Source: DUOD01 sp050945235
GTDB lineage: Bacteria; Bacillota; Clostridia; DUOD01
Length of the DNA stretch: 36,677 nucleotides
Assembly: GCA_050945235.1 (NCBI GenBank)
Contig: JBMNSO010000003.1
Location: forward strand, 1 to 36,677
Reading direction: 5' to 3'
Position 1 is the first letter of the stretch, and each line of letters opens with the position of its first letter. Shown here piece by piece: positions 1 to 7,000 of this stretch. The notes beneath the pieces were generated by a model. That model did no database searches. It had not been told where the DNA came from and saw only the letters and a list, made by a program, of their open reading frames with translations. The translations under genes and the position numbers were made by a program.

Positions 1-118
1 CATTACCATGACCATTAAGCTGATAACCCCCATAGCGATAGAAGAAGGATTAAGGTTCGCTATCAGGGAAGGCGGACGAACCGTTGGCGCAGGTGCTGTA
101 TCTAAAATAATCGAATAG
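1..118 (+). CDS. tuf: Elongation factor Tu, C-terminal end (first tuf copy, cut by window edge)
   Basis: Only the last 38 codons are inside the window; the reading frame enters at base 2 and ends with TAG at 116-118. The product is the C-terminal part of EF-Tu domain III, which delivers aminoacyl-tRNA to the ribosome. Bases 1-127 are identical to 16067-16193, the end of the complete tuf gene in this window, and the identity runs nine bases past the stop before the copies diverge. This is therefore the second of two tuf copies, truncated by the window and not a pseudogene. A hairpin terminator follows. Confidence 0.95.
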   Translation, partial: ITMTIKLITPIAIEEGLRFAIREGGRTVGAGAVSKIIE

Positions 119-147
119 TATAGATCATAAAACTATATAATAATAAG

Positions 148-183
148 GGAAAAAGACCGGAAAATAAACTACGGTCTTTTTCC
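148..183 (+). terminator. Intrinsic terminator after first tuf
   Basis: A perfect 12-bp inverted repeat (148-159 with 172-183) with a 12-nt loop. The 3' arm itself contains a run of five T. It lies about 30 nt after the tuf stop codon and before the rpmG promoter, so it should separate tuf from the rpmG-secE-nusG unit. Confidence 0.85.
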
Positions 184-204
184 GTCTAATTGACCAGGCT
201 TTTA

Positions 205-233
205 TTGACAGGTTGTAAAAAATATGATAAATT
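205..233 (+). promoter_or_regulatory. Sigma-A-type promoter for rpmG-secE-nusG-rplKA
   Basis: TTGACA at 205-210, a 17-nt spacer, and TAAATT at 228-233 preceded by TGA (an extended -10, TGn). It lies just after the tuf terminator and about 75 nt before rpmG. Box sequences and spacing match the other promoters in the window. Confidence 0.8.
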
Positions 234-309
234 GGATTAGGTATTTTTAATTATTTCGATATACTGTATAGATTTCAATCCTGTATTCATAGGAGGTGTA
301 AGTGAAAAG

Positions 310-459
310 ATGAGGGTAAAAGTAACCTTGGCTTGCGCTGAATGTAAGCAAAGGAATTATAATACAATGAAAAACAAAAAGAACAATCCAGAACGCCTGG
401 AGTTTAAAAAATACTGTAAATTCTGTCGCAGTCACACCTTACACAAAGAAACCAAATAA
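310..459 (+). CDS. rpmG: 50S ribosomal protein L33, zinc-binding form
   Basis: A 49-residue protein of the usual L33 length and sequence (begins MRVKVTLACAEC). Cysteines 9, 12, 36 and 39 form two CxxC pairs, marking the zinc-containing paralogue. L33 sits near the E site of the large subunit. It is followed by secE and nusG, the standard order. The ATG at 310 is the only sensible start, but the AGGAGG at 291-296 is 13 nt away, longer than usual. A GTG at 302 sits at the better distance but is followed by a stop after three codons. Confidence 0.95.
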   Translation: MRVKVTLACAECKQRNYNTMKNKKNNPERLEFKKYCKFCRSHTLHKETK

Positions 460-516
460 TGGCTTAGGTATATAATGGAAGTTACCGGTTAAAATAAGAG
501 TAAGGATGTGATTACA

Positions 517-750
517 GTGGCCAGTGAAGTTTCTAAAACTTCATCAAAAAATGTTAAGAAAACGAAACCCAAAAAAGGCCTTATTAAGTTTTTCAAAGAA
601 GTGATAGCAGAATTGAAAAAGGTCTCGTGGCCCACACGCAAGGAATGGTTTACCTATACCACTGTTGTTATAGTAGTAGTGCTCATTGTTGCGGCCTTTA
701 TCGGGGTGCTGGATTTAATACTGAAGCAGTTTATGGATTTCATTTTTTAA
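517..750 (+). CDS. secE: Preprotein translocase subunit SecE
   Basis: SecE is the small clamp subunit of the SecYEG channel in the cytoplasmic membrane. From GTG 517 it is 77 residues: a Lys-rich N-terminus, then the conserved amphipathic stretch with the KKVSWPTRKEW signature (about residues 34-44), then one hydrophobic membrane helix (about 48-70). GTG 508 is in frame but lies almost on top of the SD-like AAGGA at 502-506, so GTG 517 with about 10 nt spacing is preferred. SecY is encoded far downstream at 25856. No tRNA gene separates rpmG and secE. Confidence 0.93.
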   Translation: MASEVSKTSSKNVKKTKPKKGLIKFFKEVIAELKKVSWPTRKEWFTYTTVVIVVVLIVAAFIGVLDLILKQFMDFIF

Positions 751-768
751 AAGTTAAAAAGGAGGTAG

Positions 769-788
769 GGGGCCAGAAGTTCGGCTCC
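769..788 (+). promoter_or_regulatory. Hairpin between SD and start codon of nusG
   Basis: GGGGCC (769-774) can pair with GGCTCC (783-788) with one G-T wobble and an 8-nt loop. It lies between the only good SD sequence (AAGGAGG, 759-765) and the nusG ATG at 796. Linear spacing is 30 nt, far too long. With the hairpin folded about 10 unpaired nt remain. An alternative pairing of AAGGAG (759-764) with CTCCTT (785-790) would instead hide the SD. Confidence 0.5.
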
Positions 789-795
789 TTATATT

Positions 796-1314
796 ATGGA
801 AGATAATGGAAGATGGTATGTAGTTCATACTTACTCCGGCTATGAAAACAAGGTAAAAGCCAACCTTGAAAAGACGGTAGAGAACAGGAACCTGGGTGAT
901 TTAATATTTGATATAAAAGTGCCCATGGAGGAGCAAATAGAAGTAAAGAACGGTAAGAAAAAGGCTATACTTAAGAAGGTGTATCCAGGATATGTTTTGG
1001 TCAAGATGATTATGACCGACGAATCATGGTATGTAGTTAGAAATACCAGGGGCGTTACCGGATTTGTAGGCCCGGGTTCAAAGCCTATACCCCTTACCGA
1101 TGATGAAGTCAGGGCAATGGGTGTTGAAGACATTCCCATTGTATTGAATATCGACATAGGTCAGAACGTAAGAGTGGTTTCTGGTCCGCTGGAAAATTTC
1201 ATTGGGGTAGTAGAGGGCATAGACAACGAAAGGCAGAAGGTAAAGGTTGCCGTTTCCATGTTTGGGAGAGACACTCCTGTGGAATTGGACTTTGCACAGA
1301 TACAAAAGATATAA
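796..1314 (+). CDS. nusG: Transcription termination/antitermination factor NusG
   Basis: A 172-residue NusG of normal length. The NGN domain starts at once (RWYVVHTYSGYENK, residues 6-19), which binds the clamp of RNA polymerase. The C-terminal KOW domain lies in about residues 118-172 (GQNVRVVSGPLENFIGVVE region) and contacts ribosomal S10 or Rho in studied bacteria. The start is ATG 796, since an in-frame stop at 766 and the conserved N-terminus leave no better choice. The SD is 30 nt upstream with a potential hairpin in between. It follows secE by 45 nt. Confidence 0.97.
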   Translation: MEDNGRWYVVHTYSGYENKVKANLEKTVENRNLGDLIFDIKVPMEEQIEVKNGKKKAILKKVYPGYVLVKMIMTDESWYVVRNTRGVTGFVGPGSKPIPLTDDEVRAMGVEDIPIVLNIDIGQNVRVVSGPLENFIGVVEGIDNERQKVKVAVSMFGRDTPVELDFAQIQKI

Positions 1315-1329
1315 TATGGATTTCATTTT

Positions 1330-1357
1330 GCCCCCGGCCGATAATGGCTGTAGGGGC
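1330..1357 (+). promoter_or_regulatory. GC-rich hairpin in nusG-rplK gap
   Basis: GCCCC-CGGCC (1330-1339) pairs with GGCTG (346-350 of the 1 kb block, i.e. 1346-1350) and GGGGC (1353-1357), giving ten pairs with one wobble and a 2-nt bulge (TA). No T run follows, so it is not a typical terminator. It immediately precedes the candidate L1-binding element and may be part of the same leader fold. Confidence 0.45.
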
Positions 1358-1364
1358 TTGTGTA

Positions 1365-1392
1365 GTGGGAGGGTAATTCCCGATATAACCAC
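1365..1392 (+). promoter_or_regulatory. Candidate ribosomal protein L1-binding site before rplK
   Basis: GTGG (1365-1368) pairs with CCAC (1389-1392). Inside are GA on the 5' side, a GGG/CCC stem (1371-1373 with 1379-1381), and the unpaired GATATAA (1382-1388). This resembles the L1-binding region of 23S rRNA as I recall it, where GGUGGGAG faces GAAAUACCACC. L1 is known to repress the L11-L1 operon by binding such an mRNA mimic. The site ends 8 nt before the rplK SD (1401-1408). Confidence 0.6.
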
Positions 1393-1415
1393 AATTTGAC
1401 AAGGAGGTGTAAACC

Positions 1416-1841
1416 ATGGCAAAAAAAGTAACAGCACTTATTAAACTACAGATCCCTGCAGGTAAAGCAACTCCTGCGCCACCGGTTGGCCCTGCTTTGG
1501 GACAGCATGGTGTAAATATAATGGGTTTTTGTAAAGAGTTTAATGAAAAAACAGCTAAACAGGCGGGGTTGATTATACCCGTTGTAATAACAGTATACCA
1601 GGACAGGTCCTTTACATTTATTACCAAGACTCCACCTGCGGCGGTTCTGTTGAAGAAGGCTGCCGGGCTGGATAAGGCATCGGGTGTGCCCAACAAGACA
1701 AAGGTAGCTACGGTTACCAGGAAGCAGGTAGCGGAAATAGCAGAGCTTAAGATGCCGGATTTAAATGCGGCTGATTTGGAAAGTGCCATAAGTATGATTT
1801 CCGGTACGGCAAGAAGTATGGGTATAGTTGTAGAAGACTAA
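1416..1841 (+). CDS. rplK: 50S ribosomal protein L11
   Basis: A 141-residue L11 of exact family length. The N-terminal domain has the proline-rich stretch PAGKATPAPPVGPALGQ (residues 14-30), which forms the thiopeptide/GTPase-centre site with 23S rRNA. The C-terminal rRNA-binding domain has KKAAGLDKASG near residue 80. The start is ATG 1416, 7 nt after AAGGAGGT. It is co-transcribed with rplA and is preceded by a probable L1-binding leader. Confidence 0.98.
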   Translation: MAKKVTALIKLQIPAGKATPAPPVGPALGQHGVNIMGFCKEFNEKTAKQAGLIIPVVITVYQDRSFTFITKTPPAAVLLKKAAGLDKASGVPNKTKVATVTRKQVAEIAELKMPDLNAADLESAISMISGTARSMGIVVED

Positions 1842-1847
1842 AATAAG

Positions 1848-1885
1848 GTGGGAGGAGGGTATTCATATACCGCCGTTAGTACCAC
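1848..1885 (+). promoter_or_regulatory. Second candidate L1-binding site, before rplA
   Basis: GTGG (1848-1851) can pair with CCAC (1882-1885). Inside are GA, a GG/CC step, a GGTAT/ATACC stem (1858-1862 with 1867-1871, loop TCAT), and an unpaired 3' strand GTTAGTA (1875-1881). The GGTGGGAG and GTACCAC segments resemble the 23S L1 site. The element ends 1 nt before the rplA SD (AAGGAGG, 1887-1893), so L1 binding there would block its own translation. The match is weaker than for the site before rplK. Confidence 0.45.
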
Positions 1886-1901
1886 GAAGGAGGATGTAAA
1901 G

Positions 1902-2591
1902 TTGAAACGAGGTAAGAAATACCAGGACAGTATAAAGCTTTATGATAAAACCAAACTTTATGATGTCGATGAAGCCATAGAATTGGTACAGAAAACAGCA
2001 AAGGCCAATTTTGACGAAACCGTAGAGGTTTCAATAAAATTGGGAGTAGACCCAAGGCATGCAGATCAGCAGGTAAGGGGTGCCGTTGTACTGCCCCATG
2101 GTACCGGCAAGACGGTAAAGGTACTGGTTTTTGCCAAGGGCGAAAAGGCCAAGGAGGCTGAGGATTCAGGTGCCGATTTCGTAGGGGCGGAAGAATTGGT
2201 TGAGAAGATACAAAAGGAGAACTGGTTTGATTACGATGTTGTAGTGGCCACCCCTGATATGATGGGTGTAGTAGGAAGGCTAGGTAGGGTATTGGGGCCT
2301 AAGGGTTTGATGCCCAATCCAAAGTCGGGCACCGTTACCATGGACGTAGCTAAGGCCATAAAGGACATTAAAGCCGGTAAGATAGAGTACAGGGTGGATA
2401 AGACCAGTATTGTCCATGCGCCCATAGGCAAAGTTTCCTTCGGCACAGAAAAATTGACGGAGAATTTTAATGTATTGATGGGTGCCGTCATAAAGGCTAA
2501 ACCGGCGGCGGCCAAGGGTACCTACCTTAAGAGTGTTGTACTATCCAGTACAATGGGTCCGGGAATAAAATTAAATCCCGCCAAGCTGTAA
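1902..2591 (+). CDS. rplA: 50S ribosomal protein L1
   Basis: L1 forms the mobile stalk at the tRNA exit side of the large subunit and represses its own operon. The start TTG 1902 gives MKRGKKYQDS and 229 residues, the normal length. The longer open frame from 1848 would add 18 residues unlike L1 and would read through the SD AAGGAGG (1887-1893). The conserved PNPKSGTVT segment lies at about residues 146-154 and VSFG at about 189-192. A second L1-like RNA element overlaps the upstream gap. Confidence 0.97.
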   Translation: MKRGKKYQDSIKLYDKTKLYDVDEAIELVQKTAKANFDETVEVSIKLGVDPRHADQQVRGAVVLPHGTGKTVKVLVFAKGEKAKEAEDSGADFVGAEELVEKIQKENWFDYDVVVATPDMMGVVGRLGRVLGPKGLMPNPKSGTVTMDVAKAIKDIKAGKIEYRVDKTSIVHAPIGKVSFGTEKLTENFNVLMGAVIKAKPAAAKGTYLKSVVLSSTMGPGIKLNPAKL

Positions 2592-2600
2592 TTAAGTGTA

Positions 2601-2629
2601 TTGACATAAGGGTACAATAGTGATAATAT
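2601..2629 (+). promoter_or_regulatory. Promoter for the L10 leader and rplJ-rplL
   Basis: TTGACA at 2601-2606, a 17-nt spacer, and TAATAT at 2624-2629 with an upstream TGA (extended -10). It starts only 10 nt after the rplA stop. Transcription should begin near 2636 and produce a leader of about 165 nt before rplJ. Confidence 0.85.
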
Positions 2630-2635
2630 CTTTAA

Positions 2636-2799
2636 TTGAAAATCAATATCTACCGCAGACAGTAGGTGTTTTATACTTAATGGGATATCCCGCCTGCCGA
2701 GGTTATTAAATAGTGGGTTTCATACCCCTTCCTCATGTTTTGCGGGAAGGGGTTTTCCTTTTACTACGATAAAAATCACTTAAACAGGAGGTGTGTGTA
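2636..2799 (+). promoter_or_regulatory. L10-type ribosomal leader RNA with attenuator
   Basis: The 208-nt rplA-rplJ gap holds a structured leader. CCGCAGACAGTAGGTG (about 2653-2668) is typical of the Firmicutes L10 leader, which binds the L10-(L12)4 complex. Near its end ACCCCTTCC (2724-2732) pairs with GGAAGGGGT (2745-2753), followed by TTTCCTTTT, forming an intrinsic terminator upstream of the gene. GGGT at 2715-2718 can instead pair with ACCC at 2724-2727, a possible competing fold. Together these suggest transcription attenuation of rplJL. Confidence 0.8.
2724..2762 (+). terminator. Attenuator hairpin in the L10 leader
   Basis: A 9-bp stem 2724-2732/2745-2753 with a 12-nt loop and a following T-rich run (2753-2762). 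It lies 38 nt before the rplJ start, so it must act as a conditional terminator and not as an end-of-operon terminator. Confidence 0.75.
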
Positions 2800-3324
2800 G
2801 TGCCTATAAACAGGAAAACAAAGGAGCAGATAGTCTCACAACTGTCCAGTGATCTTAAGACGGCCAACGCTGCAATTTTTGTAGACTATAAAGGATTGAC
2901 CGTTGAAGAAGCGACAGAGCTTAGGAGACAGTTTAGGGAAGCAGGGGTAGATTATAGGGTAGTAAAAAATACCTTAACAAAAATAGCCCTTGAAGATTTG
3001 GGTTACAACGATTTGGTTTCCTATATGACCGGCCCGACTGCCGTGGCTATAAGTCAGAATGATCCCGTTGCTCCTGCCAAGGTGCTGTCCGATTTTATCA
3101 AGAAGCACAAAAAAATGGAGTTCAAGGTAGGCTTTGTAGACGGTAAGCTTATAAATGTTGACGAGATAAAAGACTTGGCAGAACTGCCGCCAAGGGAAGT
3201 ACTAATGGCAAAATTATTGGGAAGCATGAATTCCCCAATATCCAGTCTTGTAAATGTATTGCAGGGTAATATTAGAAATCTTGTATATACATTAAACGCT
3301 ATTAAGGAAAAGAAAGAAGCATAA
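2800..3324 (+). CDS. rplJ: 50S ribosomal protein L10
   Basis: L10 anchors the L7/L12 dimers on the stalk base next to L11. From GTG 2800 it has 174 residues (begins MPINRKTKEQIV), of family length, with the conserved VDYKGLTVEE (about residues 28-37) and VVKNTL (about 54-59). The frame stays open to GTG 2791, but that codon overlaps the SD AGGAGGT (2786-2792), so 2800 is preferred. The C-terminal helix (ISSLVNVLQGNIRNLVYTL) is the L12-binding part. It is probably controlled by the L10 leader upstream. Confidence 0.97.
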   Translation: MPINRKTKEQIVSQLSSDLKTANAAIFVDYKGLTVEEATELRRQFREAGVDYRVVKNTLTKIALEDLGYNDLVSYMTGPTAVAISQNDPVAPAKVLSDFIKKHKKMEFKVGFVDGKLINVDEIKDLAELPPREVLMAKLLGSMNSPISSLVNVLQGNIRNLVYTLNAIKEKKEA

Positions 3325-3355
3325 TAAATTTTAGATTATATGGAGGTAATGAAAA

Positions 3356-3736
3356 ATGACAAAGGAACAAATTTTAGAAGCAATTGAAAATATGACAGTT
3401 CTTGAATTATCGGAATTGGTTAAGGCTATGGAAGAAAAATTTGGGGTAACTGCAGCTGCTCCGGTAGCAGTGGCAGCAGCTCCGGCAGCCGGCGGCGCAG
3501 CTGCAGCAGCAGCAGATGAGGAAAAGACAGAATTTGATGTTATCCTTTCAAACGTAGGCGACCAAAAGATCAAGGTAATAAAGGTAGTAAGGGAAATAAC
3601 AGGTTTAGGCCTCAAAGAAGCCAAGGACTTGGTAGACAATGCTCCCAAGCCTGTTAAGGAAGGCGTTAACAAAGAAGAAGCTGAAGCTATAAAGGCCAAA
3701 CTAGCCGAAGTTGGTGCCGCAGTAGAAGTTAAATAG
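3356..3736 (+). CDS. rplL: 50S ribosomal protein L7/L12
   Basis: A 126-residue L7/L12, the multi-copy stalk protein that recruits translational GTPases. The N-terminal dimerisation domain (residues 1-32) is joined by an Ala/Pro-rich flexible hinge (about 33-56) to the C-terminal factor-binding domain. That domain has KIKVIKVVREITGLGLKEAK in its usual place. The ATG at 3356 is preceded by TGGAGGTAATGAAAA. It lies 31 nt after rplJ and ends the operon at a strong terminator. Confidence 0.98.
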   Translation: MTKEQILEAIENMTVLELSELVKAMEEKFGVTAAAPVAVAAAPAAGGAAAAAADEEKTEFDVILSNVGDQKIKVIKVVREITGLGLKEAKDLVDNAPKPVKEGVNKEEAEAIKAKLAEVGAAVEVK

Positions 3737-3754
3737 TTTATCTTTGAAATTGTC

Positions 3755-3799
3755 GCATAAAATAAAAAGGTTCTCACAGGAGACCTTTTTATTTTATGC
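3755..3799 (+). terminator. Strong terminator after rplL
   Basis: A perfect 16-bp stem (3755-3770 with 3784-3799), extended at the top by TCTC/GAGA with one bulged T and an ACAG loop. The arms are A-rich and T-rich, so it could stop transcription from either direction. It separates rplJL from the rpoB promoter 48 nt further on. Confidence 0.85.
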
Positions 3800-3846
3800 C
3801 CAGTCAAATGGTCACTAAATCTTGTCCAAAACATACTTGATTATTA

Positions 3847-3875
3847 TTGACATAATATAAATAATGTGGTAATAT
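3847..3875 (+). promoter_or_regulatory. Promoter for rpoB-rpoC
   Basis: TTGACA (3847-3852), a 17-nt spacer, and TAATAT (3870-3875) with TGG just upstream (extended -10). It lies in the 334-nt rplL-rpoB gap, directly after the rplL terminator. The predicted transcript start is near 3882, giving a leader of about 190 nt. Confidence 0.85.
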
Positions 3876-3881
3876 TATTTA

Positions 3882-4070
3882 CTGCATTAGTATATAGTTA
3901 GCAATATTTGAATTTTTTGCTTATTTACATTTTACAACGAATAAGTACTAAATTTCAAGGGAATAATAAACATTAATGCTAATTAGTAGAATTATCCAAA
4001 AGCGGAACTCTTACTAATTAAGGGGGCCTTTTGGCATTTTTTACTTTATAAAGCTGAGGGGTGAATATTT
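3882..4070 (+). promoter_or_regulatory. rpoB leader with terminator/antiterminator pair
   Basis: CCAAAAG (3996-4002) pairs with CTTTTGG (4028-4034), with an inner CTCTT/AAGGG stem, followed by CATTTTTT: a terminator placed 29 nt before rpoB. TAATTAGTA (3980-3988) is exactly complementary to TACTAATTA (4012-4020); that pairing would trap the terminator's 5' arm in its loop, so the two folds should exclude each other. A small hairpin CTTATT/AATAAG (3920-3945) lies upstream. I recognise no T-box or known riboswitch. The rest of the gap is AT-rich with no gene. Confidence 0.6.
3996..4042 (+). terminator. Attenuator hairpin before rpoB
   Basis: A 7-bp outer stem (3996-4002/4028-4034) and 5-bp inner stem (4008-4012/4019-4023, with G-T pairs), followed by T6 at 4037-4042. 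It comes after the rpoB promoter, so constitutive termination would silence RNA polymerase. It is read here as conditional. Confidence 0.6.
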
Positions 4071-7000
4071 ATGATACATTCTGTGCAAGTAGGGAAAAAG
4101 ACCAGGATGAGTTTTTCAAAGATCGAAGAAGTACTGGAGATGCCCAACCTGATAGAGGTACAAAAAAACTCCTACAATTGGTTCTTAAAGGAAGGCTTGC
4201 GGGAGGTCTTTGACGATATCTCCCCCATCGCCGATTATACCGAAAACCTCATCCTAGAATTTGTTGATTATTCGATCGACGGTGAGCCCAAGTATTCTGT
4301 GGAAGAGTGCAAGGAAAGAGATGTAACCTACTCTGCACCTTTAAAGGTTAAAATTAGACTCATTAACAAGGAAACAGGGGAAGTGAAGGAACAGGAAGTC
4401 TTTATGGGCGATTTTCCCCTTATGACAGAGCAAGGTACCTTCATAATAAATGGTGCCGAGAGGGTGATTGTAAGCCAATTGGTTAGGTCCCCCGGGGTTT
4501 ATTACGCTGAACAGATAGATAAGACCGGTAAACGGTTGCATTCGGCTACTATCATACCCAATAGAGGTGCATGGCTGGAATATGAGACCGATTCCAATGA
4601 TATCATCTCGGTTAGGGTGGATAGGACAAGGAAACTCCCTATCACGGTACTGATAAGGGCTTTAGGTTATGGTACCGATGCACAGATTATCAATCTGTTG
4701 GGTGAGGATCAGAAAATACTGGCTACAATAGAAAAGGACAATTGCAAGAGCGAAGAAGAAGGCTTACTGGAAGTTTACAAGCGCTTGAGGCCGGGTGAGC
4801 CTCCCACTGTGGAAAGCGCCAAATCCCTAATAAATTCTCTGTTTTTCGATGCCAAGAGGTATGACTTGGCCAGGGTAGGAAGATATAAATTCAATAAAAA
4901 ACTGGCGTTAAGTTCAAGAATCATAGGGCACAGGCCATATGCTGATATAGTTCATCCCAAAACAGGAGAGGTATTAGCACAAAAGGATATTAAAATAGAT
5001 AGGAAAACTGCTATTGCCATACAAAATGCGGGAGTAAATTCTGTCGAATTAACCTTCGACGGCAGGCCCGTAAAGGTCATTGGAAACAATTTTGTGGATA
5101 TAAAGGGTTTTGTGGATTTCGATGTTGAAGAGCTGGGTATTACTGAAAGGGTGCACTACCCTACCTTAAAGGAGATGATGGACAGCTGTTCTACTGAAGA
5201 GGAATTAAAGGATGCGATTAGGCAAAACCATGACAGGTTAATCCCCAAACATATTATAGTAGACGATATTATAGCTTCTATAAATTATAATATAAATTTA
5301 TCTTATGACATCGGTTATATAGATGATATTGACCACTTGGGTAATAGGCGATTAAGATCGGTGGGCGAACTGTTGCAAAATCAGTTCAGAATAGGCCTGT
5401 CCAGGATGGAAAGGGTGGTAAAGGAAAGGATGACCATCCAAGATCTGGATATAGTTACTCCCCAGGCATTGATAAATATCAGGCCGGTAGCAGCAGCCAT
5501 AAAGGAGTTTTTCGGCAGCAGCCAGTTGTCCCAGTTTATGGATCAAACCAACCCCTTGGCGGAATTGACCCATAAAAGAAGGCTAAGCGCCTTGGGACCG
5601 GGGGGACTGAGCCGTGAGAGGGCCGGTTTTGAGGTCAGGGACGTTCACCATTCCCATTACGGGAGAATGTGTCCCATAGAAACACCGGAAGGACCCAACA
5701 TTGGTCTTATAGGTTCTTTAAGTACTTATGCAAGGATAAACGAGTATGGGTTTATAGAAGCACCCTATAGACGAGTGGACAAGGAAACTCAGAAGGTAAC
5801 GGACGAGATCGTTTATCTGACCGCCGACGAAGAAGATGAATACGTCGTGGCCCAGGCTAACGAACCGTTGGACGATGAGGGGCGGTTCGTTGATGAGCGT
5901 GTTACTGTACGGGTACGGGACGAAATAATAGAAGTGCCCAGGGACGAGGTGGAGTTCATGGATGTATCGCCCAAGCAGCTGGTATCGGTAGCCACTGCTA
6001 TGATACCCTTCCTCGAGAACGATGACGCCAACAGGGCCCTTATGGGTTCCAATATGCAAAGGCAAGCCGTACCCCTTGTAAGAACTGAGGCACCCATAAT
6101 AGGAACTGGTATGGAGTATAAAGCGGCTCGGGATTCCGGGGTAGTGGTACTGTCCAGGGAATCTGGGGTGGTACAACGGGTCTCGGCCGATGAAATAGTA
6201 ATAATGGGGGATAATGGCCAAAGGGACGTATATAAGCTATTAAAATTTAAACGGTCGAATCAAGGGACATGCATTAATCAAAAGCCCATAGTGACAAAGG
6301 GTGAGAGGGTAGAAAAACAACAAATAATAGCAGATGGCCCCTCCACCGACAATGGCGAGATTGCCCTGGGCCGGAATGTGCTGGTAGGTTTTATGACCTG
6401 GGAGGGTTATAATTACGAGGATGCGATACTTATAAGTGAAAAATTGGTTAAGGATGATGTGTTCACTTCCATTCACATAGAGGAGTATGAAGCCGAGGCC
6501 AGGGATACCAAATTAGGGCCCGAGGAGATCACAAGGGATATACCCAATGTTGGTGAGGAAGTACTCAAGGACCTGGACGAAAGGGGTATTATTAGGATAG
6601 GCGCCGAAGTTAGGGCCGGGGATATACTTGTAGGGAAGGTAACCCCAAAGGGCGAGACAGAATTGACGGCTGAAGAAAGGCTATTAAGGGCCATATTTGG
6701 TGAGAAGGCTAGAGAAGTAAGGGATACTTCTCTAAGGGTGCCCCATGGCGAAGGGGGAATTATAGTAGATGTTAAGGTATTTACTAGGGAAAACGGTGAT
6801 GAACTGCCCCCCGGCGTGAACGCACTGGTAAGGTGTTATGTGGCACAGAAAAGAAAGATATCAGTAGGTGACAAGATGGCGGGTCGCCATGGTAATAAGG
6901 GTGTTATTTCCCGTATACTACCGGAAGAGGATATGCCCTTTTTGCCCGATGGCACACCCCTAGAGATAGTATTAAACCCCTTGGGCGTGCCGTCCCGTAT

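Noticed and set aside
1..118. Truncated tuf as a pseudogene
   Set aside because: It is cut only by the window edge; the visible part is intact, identical to the full copy, and followed by a terminator.
460..516. tRNA-Trp gene between rpmG and secE, as found in some Firmicutes
   Set aside because: The gap is only 57 nt and cannot fold as a tRNA. I also saw no tRNA, rRNA, CRISPR array or insertion sequence anywhere in the window.
1396..1401. TTGACA just before rplK
   Set aside because: It overlaps the SD and has no -10 box; a promoter there would give a transcript without a ribosome-binding site.
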